Shown piece after piece: positions 1 through 4,791 of a stretch of DNA of 6,234 bases. Position numbers and translations under genes: made by a program. The DNA is from Roseburia sp. Lineage in GTDB: Bacteria > Bacillota > Clostridia > Lachnospirales > Lachnospiraceae. The first letter of the stretch is position 1, and each line of letters begins with the position of its first letter. Below the pieces are notes generated by a model. The model did no database searches, was not told where the DNA came from, and worked only from the letters and a program-made list of their open reading frames with translations. The DNA lies in assembly GCA_017626625.1 (NCBI GenBank), contig JAGAIK010000331.1, forward strand, positions 1 to 6,234. Direction: 5' to 3'.

Positions 1-319
1 CATCATTGGGGTCTTTTGGAAGGAGCAAAATCTTCAGTTCATTTTCCAATTCTTCCACTCTGGCTTTTGCCGCGTTTAATTCCTCTTTTGCCAACTCCCG
101 CATTTCCTCGTCGGACTCTTCTTCCAACATTGCCAGAGAATCCTCAATGTTCTGCTTGCACTGTTTATATTCTTTGTAAGCCTCCACGATAGGGGTCAAA
201 TCACTCTGCTCCTTCATCAGCTTACGGAAACGCTCCGGATTGTTTGCCACGTCCGGCTCGCTTAACTCACTCATTAATTCCTCAAATCGAATCAGTAAAT
301 CTTCTAATTTATCAAACAT
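1..319 (-). CDS. prfA: Peptide chain release factor 1, N-terminal part (cut by window edge)
   Basis: Release factor 1 recognises UAA and UAG in the ribosomal A site and triggers peptide release. Only the first 106 codons are present. They read [19 protein letters not shown] at the N-terminus and end in LLLPKDPND, the conserved end of the helical first domain just before the catalytic and codon-recognition domains. The GGQ and PxT motifs lie outside the window, so RF1 rather than RF2 is inferred from the N-terminal sequence (LLPKDPND is typical of RF1) and from the prmC neighbour. The ATG at 319-317 has a GAGAGGTG ribosome binding site 7-9 bases upstream. It follows prmC after an 88-bp gap with no terminator that I can see, so co-transcription is likely. 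PrmC methylates the glutamine of the GGQ loop of this protein. Confidence 0.95.
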   Translation of the reverse strand, partial: MFDKLEDLLIRFEELMSELSEPDVANNPERFRKLMKEQSDLTPIVEAYKEYKQCKQNIEDSLAMLEEESDEEMRELAKEELNAAKARVEELENELKILLLPKDPND

Positions 320-407
320 CTTGTAAACACCTCTCTATTACAAAAACTTTCTGTTACCCTGCTGCCTTTTTTGCGTTCATTCCCGTTTTAAAATCATTTC
401 CGCCACG

Positions 408-1235
408 CTACAACATTCCGGTCACAACCCGGTCATTACGGGCTAAATCCTTGATGACACGCACCTCTTTAAAACCGTTTTCCCGAAGCATTTTAGAAAC
501 CGCTTCGCCCTGGTCGAAACCTATTTCAAAAAAAATCCTGCCCTCCGGCTTTAAGTAATCCCTGCAGGAGCCGATGATTTCCCGGTAAAAATACAGTCCG
601 TCCTCCTTGCCGTCAAGGGCTTCCAGGGGTTCAAACTCTCCCACCTCCGGCATCAGCTTCACCACCTCCGCAGAGGGGATATAGGGCGGATTTGACACAA
701 TCACATCAAAGGTTCCCACCACATTGTGAAACAAATCACTCTGCTCAAAATCCACGGAAACACCATTTTGCCTGGCATTTTCCTTTGCCACATTTAACGC
801 CTGCTTGGAAATGTCGATGGCCTGTCCCGCCACTCCCGGCGCATTGTGAAGAATGCTTATGATAATACAGCCGGAACCGGTACATAAATCCAACACCTGC
901 ATTCCCGGTTTTATCTCCTTTAACACCTCTTCCACCAGGGTTTCCGTGTCCTGCCTTGGAATCAGCACGCTGGAATTGACTTTAAATTTCAGCCCCATAA
1001 ATTCCGTTTCCCCCACAATATACTGCAAAGGTACATGCTCGGCACGTTTTTTTAAGGCAATCTCATATTCACTTACCTGCTCTTCTAAAAGGTCCTCCTC
1101 CATGTGCAGATAGTAAAAGCTTCTGTCTATCTTGCAAACCATTTCAAGCAGCAGCCACGCATCATTTTTTGCGTCTGCCACCGAAGCTTCTGCCAGGATT
1201 TCCTCTCCGCGTTTCACCGCTTCCCGATAGGTCAT
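408..1235 (-). CDS. prmC: Release factor glutamine N5-methyltransferase PrmC (HemK)
   Basis: This cytoplasmic enzyme transfers a methyl group from S-adenosylmethionine to the glutamine of the GGQ motif in release factors 1 and 2, which raises termination efficiency. The protein is 275 residues, the usual length. Visible parts are the N-terminal helical release-factor-binding domain (about 1-75), the LIPRQDTE motif (91-98), the SAM-binding motif I DLCTGSGCI (116-124), the acidic end of strand 2 (D141) and the NPPY catalytic motif (182-185), which binds the target glutamine. FEIGFDQG (237-244) is a further conserved family segment. The ATG at 1235-1233 lies 8 bp after the stop of the DUF1385 gene. 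Its ribosome binding site (AGGTAGGGGA) overlaps that TAG stop, which points to translational coupling. prfA, encoding a substrate, follows directly. Nothing appears truncated. Confidence 0.97.
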   Translation of the reverse strand: MTYREAVKRGEEILAEASVADAKNDAWLLLEMVCKIDRSFYYLHMEEDLLEEQVSEYEIALKKRAEHVPLQYIVGETEFMGLKFKVNSSVLIPRQDTETLVEEVLKEIKPGMQVLDLCTGSGCIIISILHNAPGVAGQAIDISKQALNVAKENARQNGVSVDFEQSDLFHNVVGTFDVIVSNPPYIPSAEVVKLMPEVGEFEPLEALDGKEDGLYFYREIIGSCRDYLKPEGRIFFEIGFDQGEAVSKMLRENGFKEVRVIKDLARNDRVVTGML

Positions 1236-1243
1236 GCTGTCCC

Positions 1244-2182
1244 CTACCTTTCCTGTCTGATTTCTTCCACATAAGCTTTCCAGTCGAAAACCGCCTCCAC
1301 AGAGGCAATTCCCACTTCAATCATAGCCTCATCCGGCTCCTTCGTCGTAAGGTTCTGCAGCCACAGCCCCGGCTTGCTCAGCAGATTGACCAGTTTATTG
1401 TCGCTGCGCCCCGCAATGCGGATAAACTCATAGGAAACACCTGCAATCACAGGAATCAGCACCAGACGCAGCACTAACCTTAAAATCCTTGAATCCACAT
1501 GAATAAACATAAAAAAGAAAATACTGATAATCATTACGATTAACAAAAAGCTGGTTCCGCAGCGTTTGTGCTGCTTAGAACTTAATTTTACATTCTCCAC
1601 CGTCAAATCCATGCCGTGCTCAATGCAGTTGATACATTTATGCTCCGCACCGTGGTACATATAGACCCGCCGGATATCCGGCATCAGGGAAATCGCCGCC
1701 ACATAACCGATAAAAATCGCCAGACGCAGCACCCCCTCTAACAATGCCACTACCATATACGACGAAGTAAACCTTTGGAAAAATGTGGATATATAATAAG
1801 GCAGTATCATAAAAATTGCCACCGCAAGAACAACGGACACCGCCACCGTTCCCCCCATCATGACATCCTCCTGCCGTTTCGCCTTTTTGATTTCTTCCTC
1901 CATCTCAGGCGCTTTCTTTTTCTCTTTCCCGTCCTCTTCCTCATAAAAGGAAGCAGAAAAAGTCAGTGTTTTCATACCTAACACCAGAGACTCTATAAAA
2001 CTGAACACCCCCCGCAAAATGGGCATGTTCCTGATTTTCTTATTTTTGATGATTCCCTCATACTCGGAAACCTCTACAATAATTTCATTGTCGGGCTTCC
2101 GCACTGCCACGGCGTATTTCTCCTGATTTTTCATCATTACGCCTTCCATGACCGCCTGCCCGCCAATCCCTGAATACCTCAT
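1244..2182 (-). CDS. DUF1385 family membrane protein (YqhQ-like)
   Basis: The biochemical function of this family is unknown to me, so none is assigned. The 312-residue protein shows the family hallmarks: GGQAVMEGVMM at the N-terminus (7-17), YHGAEHKCI (176-184), HKRCGTSFL (205-213) and the C-terminal PGLWLQNLTTKEPDE block (271-285). Four hydrophobic stretches look like membrane helices: about 112-130, 142-166, 210-228 and 232-256. A lysine- and glutamate-rich stretch (81-106) precedes the first. The conserved H177, E180, H181, C186, H205 and C208 flank helices 2 and 3 and could form a metal or redox site; this is inference. The ATG at 2182-2180 has AAGGA about 9 bases upstream. The gene is separated from rpmE by a terminator and a repeat element. 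It is tightly linked to prmC and prfA, an arrangement I recall as common in Clostridia. I found no convincing promoter just upstream. Confidence 0.93.
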   Translation of the reverse strand: MRYSGIGGQAVMEGVMMKNQEKYAVAVRKPDNEIIVEVSEYEGIIKNKKIRNMPILRGVFSFIESLVLGMKTLTFSASFYEEEDGKEKKKAPEMEEEIKKAKRQEDVMMGGTVAVSVVLAVAIFMILPYYISTFFQRFTSSYMVVALLEGVLRLAIFIGYVAAISLMPDIRRVYMYHGAEHKCINCIEHGMDLTVENVKLSSKQHKRCGTSFLLIVMIISIFFFMFIHVDSRILRLVLRLVLIPVIAGVSYEFIRIAGRSDNKLVNLLSKPGLWLQNLTTKEPDEAMIEVGIASVEAVFDWKAYVEEIRQER

Positions 2183-2292
2183 ACTGCCAGTCCTTATCTA
2201 AATTTATTGTTTCACAATTTGAGAACTAAATGCCAGCCTAACCAACATTTCTATAACCAGTTTTGCCATATAGTCTCATGTATCAAAGGGTG

Positions 2293-2315
2293 CTGTCGAT
2301 AACTGATATCGGCAG
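2293..2315. repeat. Hairpin on the left shoulder of the inverted-repeat element
   Basis: CTGTCGATA (2293-2301) pairs with TATCGGCAG (2307-2315) across a 5-base loop, giving 9 pairs with one G-U. Its last five bases (GGCAG, 2311-2315) are also the first five of the 69-bp left arm. This small hairpin and the outermost base of the long stem therefore cannot form at the same time. Confidence 0.5.
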
Positions 2316-2393
2316 ATTGCACAAAGAGGGCTCTGATTTTGTGACTATGGGAAGAGATTAGATGTTCTTAGAAATCTGCCAGACACCCAGTAA

Positions 2394-2417
2394 CGCCCAG
2401 CCACGGACGGCTGGGCG
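2394..2417 (+). ncRNA. AYGGAY-loop hairpin 1 (candidate RNA motif)
   Basis: CGCCCAGCC (2394-2402) and GGCTGGGCG (2409-2417) form a perfect 9-bp GC-rich stem closed on the hexaloop ACGGAC (2403-2408). From memory this fits one half of the TwoAYGGAY RNA motif described from Clostridiales and gut metagenomes, and it resembles the ANGGA hexaloops bound by CsrA/RsmA. That it is transcribed is not shown by the sequence. Confidence 0.55.
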
Positions 2418-2418
2418 A

Positions 2419-2452
2419 GGTACAACGGCGCCATGGAAGGCGTCCTTGTACC
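2419..2452 (+). ncRNA. AYGGAY-like hairpin 2 (candidate RNA motif)
   Basis: Positions 2419-2432 pair with 2439-2452 in a 14-position stem with one C-C mismatch (2426/2445) and one G-U pair, closed on the hexaloop ATGGAA (2433-2438). The last loop base is A rather than the expected pyrimidine. Only one base separates it from hairpin 1, so the two stems could stack or sit side by side. Confidence 0.5.
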
Positions 2453-2595
2453 GTTTACGTCCCTCCACCACAGCCTTCCCGCAGATTTCTTAGAACATCT
2501 TATCTCTGTACATCGGAACAAAATCAGAGCCCTCTTTGTGCAATCTGCCTCATAACCTCATCCCAGCCCCCTTCTGCCCCCGAAACCTATATGGT

Positions 2596-2627
2596 AAAAA
2601 AGGTTGAGATTCTAAAACCTCAACCTT
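2596..2627 (-). terminator. Rho-independent terminator of rpmE
   Basis: On the minus strand AAGGTTGAG (2627-2619) and CTCAACCTT (2608-2600) form a perfect 9-bp stem with a 10-base loop. The last stem bases run into a tract of six T (2601-2596). The stem begins 22 bases after the rpmE stop codon. On the plus strand the stem is followed by a T-poor sequence, so it should act only in the rpmE direction. It separates rpmE from the DUF1385-prmC-prfA group. Confidence 0.85.
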
Positions 2628-2649
2628 ATCTGTAACCGTTCTCTGAAAT

Positions 2650-2853
2650 TTACTTATTAATGCCATATTTCTTGTTGAACTTATCAATACGTCCGTCAGT
2701 TCTTGCTGACTTCTGCTGTCCAGTGTAGAACGGATGGCATTTAGAACAGATTTCAACGTGGATATCTTCCTTGGTGGAACCTGTAACGAATGTATTGCCA
2801 CAGTTACATGTAACAGTTGCCTGATAATAATCTGGATGGAGTCCTTCTCTCAT
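2650..2853 (-). CDS. rpmE: 50S ribosomal protein L31, zinc-binding type
   Basis: L31 sits at the central protuberance of the large subunit and bridges to the small subunit. The product is 67 residues, close to the usual length. Four cysteines in the CxC and CxxC pattern (C16, C18, C36, C39) mark the zinc-binding form, as opposed to the cysteine-free paralogue induced in zinc limitation. Other conserved parts are [10 protein letters not shown] at the start and HPFYTGQQK followed by [11 protein letters not shown] at the end. The start is placed at the ATG at 2853-2851. A GTG three codons upstream is in frame, but it lies inside the GAGGTGA ribosome binding site, so it is unlikely to be used. 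Upstream are a likely own promoter and a folded leader, and downstream a strong terminator. This suggests a monocistronic transcript, with possible read-through from rho. Confidence 0.97.
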   Translation of the reverse strand: MREGLHPDYYQATVTCNCGNTFVTGSTKEDIHVEICSKCHPFYTGQQKSARTDGRIDKFNKKYGINK

Positions 2854-2858
2854 GATGT

Positions 2859-2865
2859 TCACCTC
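2859..2865 (-). promoter_or_regulatory. Ribosome binding site that decides the rpmE start
   Basis: GAGGTGA lies 5 bases upstream of the ATG at 2853. The alternative in-frame GTG (2862-2860) is part of this site itself, so the shorter 67-residue product is preferred. Confidence 0.8.
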
Positions 2866-2893
2866 TTTATATTCTTATCGTTAATAGTTTCGC

Positions 2894-2969
2894 CTGTTCC
2901 AATCCTTTTATACCCGTATGCCCGATCCGCATATGGTACTTGTTGCAAAGGAAAGTCCCGATTAAACAG
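2894..2969 (-). promoter_or_regulatory. Structured 5' leader of rpmE (candidate L31 autoregulatory leader)
   Basis: On the minus strand CTGTTTAATC (2969-2960) pairs with GATTGGAACAG (2904-2894), giving a 10-bp outer helix with one bulged G and one G-U pair. Inside it a hairpin forms from TACC-A-TATGC and GCATA-CG-GGTA (2938-2911), with the 7-base loop GGATCGG. The outer helix begins where the predicted transcript starts. Ribosomal-protein leaders for L31, including one from Firmicutes, have been proposed from comparative work that I recall. Whether this fold matches that consensus needs a covariance-model search. The function as an L31 feedback site is inference. Confidence 0.5.
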
Positions 2970-2976
2970 CTTATTA

Positions 2977-3005
2977 AGTATAGCACAGCAATTTAGGAAA
3001 AGCAA
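2977..3005 (-). promoter_or_regulatory. Candidate promoter of rpmE
   Basis: TTGCTT (3005-3000) and TATACT (2982-2977) are separated by 17 bases. The -10 matches the consensus at five of six positions, the -35 at three. The predicted start near 2970 coincides with the first base of the folded leader, which supports the assignment. The -35 lies inside a hairpin just after the rho stop codon. Confidence 0.5.
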
Positions 3006-3012
3006 GACTTTT

Positions 3013-4479
3013 CTAAATAATTCTGGTCTTTTTTACCATATTAATGTATTCCTGATTGGTTTTGGTTCTTGCAAACATATTCAGAATATTTTCCACCGCA
3101 TCATCGGTGCGCATACCGTTGATAGCTTTGCGCATGGAATCCACTGCCTCCTGCTCCTGGGGCTCTAAGAGCAAATCCTCTCTTCTGGTACCGGATTTTA
3201 CAATGTCAATGGCAGGGAATACCCGTTTTTCAGAGAGCTTTCTGTCAAGCACCAGCTCCATGTTGCCGGTTCCCTTAAATTCCTCATACACCACGTCGTC
3301 CATCTTGCTTCCGGTATCTACTAAAGCTGTCGCAAGAACCGTAAGGCTGCCGCCCTCTCTCATATTTCTCGCTGCTCCGAAGAAACGTTTCGGCATATGG
3401 AGCGCCGCCGGGTCAAGACCGCCGGATAAGGTACGTCCACTGGGGGGAACGGTTAGGTTGTACGCCCTTGCCAGACGGGTAATGCTGTCTAATAAAATCA
3501 TGACGTCCTTGCCATGCTCCACAAGACGCTTTGCACGCTCGATTACCATTTCCGAAACACGTTTGTGGTGCTCCGGCAGCTCGTCGAAGGTGGAATAGAT
3601 TACTTCCACATTGTCCCCCTCGATGGCCTCCTTAATGTCCGTCACTTCCTCCGGACGCTCGTCAATCAGAAGGATAATGAGGTGCATTTCCGGATTGTTC
3701 GCACTAACGGATTTCGCCACTTCCTTTAATAAAGTGGTTTTACCTGCCTTCGGCTGGGAGACAATCATACCACGCTGTCCTTTGCCGATGGGAGAAACCA
3801 AATCCACGATACGCATTGCCACGCTGCCGCCCGGACGCTCTAACCGCAGTCTCCGGTTTGGGAAAATCGGGGTCAAATCCTCGAAATTCTTTCTCCTGCT
3901 GGCAACACTGGGGTGGTAACCGTTAATGCTTGTCACATATAACAATGCGGAGAATTTCTCCTGCTGGGTTTTGATTCTGGTATTTCCGCAGATAATATCC
4001 CCTGTCTTTAAATTAAATTTCCGAATCTGGGAAGGAGACACATAGACGTCATGCTCTCCCGGCAGATAATTCTCACAGCGGATAAAACCGTAGCCGTCCG
4101 GCATGACCTCTAAGATACCGTTGGCGGAAATGCCGCTGTCTAAATCCTTCAGTGTATCTTCCACGCTTATGCTGTCCTTCTCCCTCACTCCCTCGCCTGA
4201 GGTTCTCGTGTCAGCAGAACGCTCTCTCTGCGCCGAAACTCTCTCCGTTTTTTCCGTTCTCTCGCCGCCTGTCTGGGACGCCGCTTTTTCCGTTTTCTCG
4301 CTGCCCGCCTGCCTGCCGCTTTCAGGCTGCGCCGCCTTTTCCTGCTTCTCTTTTTCGTCCTCTGCTAACATTAACTCCACTAAATCTGCCTTCTTCATGG
4401 CAGAAATATTTTTGAGTCCCCTGCTCTTTGCCACATCACGCAAAACCGCTAATGATAAACTCTCATACTTTTCTCTCAT
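3013..4479 (-). CDS. rho: Transcription termination factor Rho
   Basis: Rho is a hexameric RNA-dependent ATPase that binds nascent RNA and ends transcription, including antisense transcription. The 488-residue protein has in order: an N-terminal helix-extended-loop-helix region (about 5-38), a charged low-complexity insert (about 40-108), a cold-shock-type primary RNA-binding domain (about 120-190, with DGYGFIR and DVYVSPSQIRKF) and the ATPase core. Walker A is QPKAGKT (242-248) with K247 and T248. LIDERPEEV (271-279) holds the conserved acidic pair, and Walker B is VMILLDS (326-332) with D331. The Q-loop region is GRTLSGGLD (348-356), and GSKMDDVVYEEFKGTGNMEL (390-409) is near identical to other Rho proteins. 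The ATG at 4479-4477 follows GGAG by 10 bases. The insert makes it longer than E. coli Rho (419 residues). The catalytic residues are intact. Confidence 0.97.
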   Translation of the reverse strand: MREKYESLSLAVLRDVAKSRGLKNISAMKKADLVELMLAEDEKEKQEKAAQPESGRQAGSEKTEKAASQTGGERTEKTERVSAQRERSADTRTSGEGVREKDSISVEDTLKDLDSGISANGILEVMPDGYGFIRCENYLPGEHDVYVSPSQIRKFNLKTGDIICGNTRIKTQQEKFSALLYVTSINGYHPSVASRRKNFEDLTPIFPNRRLRLERPGGSVAMRIVDLVSPIGKGQRGMIVSQPKAGKTTLLKEVAKSVSANNPEMHLIILLIDERPEEVTDIKEAIEGDNVEVIYSTFDELPEHHKRVSEMVIERAKRLVEHGKDVMILLDSITRLARAYNLTVPPSGRTLSGGLDPAALHMPKRFFGAARNMREGGSLTVLATALVDTGSKMDDVVYEEFKGTGNMELVLDRKLSEKRVFPAIDIVKSGTRREDLLLEPQEQEAVDSMRKAINGMRTDDAVENILNMFARTKTNQEYINMVKKTRII

Positions 4480-4597
4480 CTGATACTGACTCCTTATTTT
4501 TCATTTTCCCGTGCTACTTCCTGCTACTGCTCTGTTTTCACACCGAATCAATCTTGGGAATTTTGTCTGAACTGACGTAACGAAATTTGATATGTTT

Positions 4598-4626
4598 ATT
4601 ATACTACACCTTTTTCAAAATAGGAA
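4598..4626 (-). promoter_or_regulatory. Candidate promoter of rho
   Basis: A consensus -10 TATAAT lies at 4603-4598. At a 17-base spacing the best -35 is the weak TTCCTA (4626-4621, three of six). A TTGAAA at 4618-4613 is too close to serve. The predicted start near 4591 leaves a leader of about 110 bases, long enough for the autoregulation by premature termination known for rho in other bacteria, though nothing in the leader proves this. Confidence 0.45.
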
Positions 4627-4707
4627 GTCCTAATTTTCAGAATATCCTGTCCCGGCAATCCTTTCTTATTTTTAATGCAACAATGTTTCACCTGCAAATA
4701 AAAAGCA

Positions 4708-4725
4708 TTGATTTGTAAAAATCAA
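4708..4725. promoter_or_regulatory. Candidate operator palindrome in the malic enzyme promoter
   Basis: TTGATTT (4708-4714) and AAATCAA (4719-4725) form a perfect 7-bp inverted repeat around GTAA. It covers the -35 hexamer and most of the spacer, where a bound repressor would block polymerase. Which protein would bind, if any, cannot be told; AT-rich palindromes also arise by chance. Confidence 0.35.
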
Positions 4726-4736
4726 AATGGTATGAT
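4708..4736 (+). promoter_or_regulatory. Promoter of the malic enzyme gene, extended -10 type
   Basis: TTGATT (4708-4713) and TATGAT (4731-4736) are 17 bases apart. The TGG directly before the -10 (4728-4730) makes it an extended -10 promoter. The predicted start near 4743 leaves a leader of about 49 bases. Confidence 0.6.
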
Positions 4737-4776
4737 TGATTCATTGCAAAAACAGCATGAAAAAATTTACATATTC

Positions 4777-4781
4777 AGGAG
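4777..4781 (+). promoter_or_regulatory. Ribosome binding site that decides the malic enzyme start
   Basis: AGGAG lies 10 bases before the ATG at 4792. The reading frame is open further upstream to a TTG at 4708, but that codon is the promoter -35 and lies before the predicted transcript start. The 380-residue form is therefore the real product. Confidence 0.8.
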
Positions 4782-4791
4782 TGATTTACTT

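Larger units (their letters stand above)
2311..2549 (+). repeat. Nested inverted-repeat element (MITE-like or structured RNA)
   Basis: The left arm 2311-2379 and the reverse complement of 2481-2549 align over exactly 69 bases without gaps, with 61 identical. The outer 30 bp (beginning GGCAGATTGC) are perfect, seven of the eight mismatches fall at arm positions 33-49, and the inner 19 bp have one mismatch. The 101-base interior holds two adjacent hairpins (2394-2452), closed by a possible GTAA/TTAC helix (2390-2393 with 2455-2458). There is no reading frame in it, so it encodes no transposase. I see no clear target-site duplication at the flanks. The plus strand is given because it places GGA in both hexaloops, which is the orientation seen in known GGA-loop RNAs. 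The element could be a non-autonomous mobile element, a dispersed structured repeat or an RNA gene; the sequence alone does not decide. Confidence 0.85.
2183..2594. other. Gene-free interval between rpmE terminator and DUF1385 gene
   Basis: No reading frame here has a ribosome binding site or resembles a known protein. The stretch holds the nested inverted-repeat element (2311-2549), a small hairpin on its left shoulder (2293-2315) and a short palindrome ATTGT-TTC-ACAAT (2206-2218) close to the DUF1385 start. A promoter for DUF1385-prmC-prfA would be expected in about 2183-2310 on the minus strand, but no hexamer pair there is good enough to call. Confidence 0.7.
4480..4791. other. Divergent intergenic region between rho and the malic enzyme gene
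   Basis: These 312 bp hold the rho leader (about 110 bases, 4480-4590), the likely rho promoter (4598-4626), about 80 bp of AT-rich sequence where I see nothing further, and the malic enzyme promoter, palindrome, short leader and ribosome binding site (4708-4791). I see no tRNA, intrinsic terminator or reading frame with a ribosome binding site. Confidence 0.7.

Noticed and set aside
2206..2218. Palindrome ATTGT-TTC-ACAAT as an operator for the DUF1385 gene
   Set aside because: Five-base arms in AT-rich sequence with no promoter nearby to relate it to.
2299..2556. ATAAC at both sides of the inverted-repeat element as a target-site duplication
   Set aside because: The two copies lie at unequal distances from the arms (about 7 and 2 bases) and are too short to exceed chance.
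2550..2801. 83-codon minus-strand frame across the rpmE end
   Set aside because: It overlaps rpmE in another frame and runs through the terminator; its sequence resembles nothing and there is no ribosome binding site.
2854..2862. GTG start giving a 70-residue L31
   Set aside because: The GTG lies inside the GAGGTGA ribosome binding site; L31 proteins normally begin MREG.
2992..3017. Hairpin after the rho stop as a terminator
   Set aside because: The stem (TTTAGAAAAG with CTTTTCCTAAA, one bulge) is AT-rich and has no T tract after it on the minus strand; the likely rpmE -35 lies within it.
4708..4791. 28-codon N-terminal extension of the malic enzyme from a TTG
   Set aside because: It begins on the promoter -35, before the predicted transcript start, and the AGGAG ribosome binding site fits the ATG at 4792.
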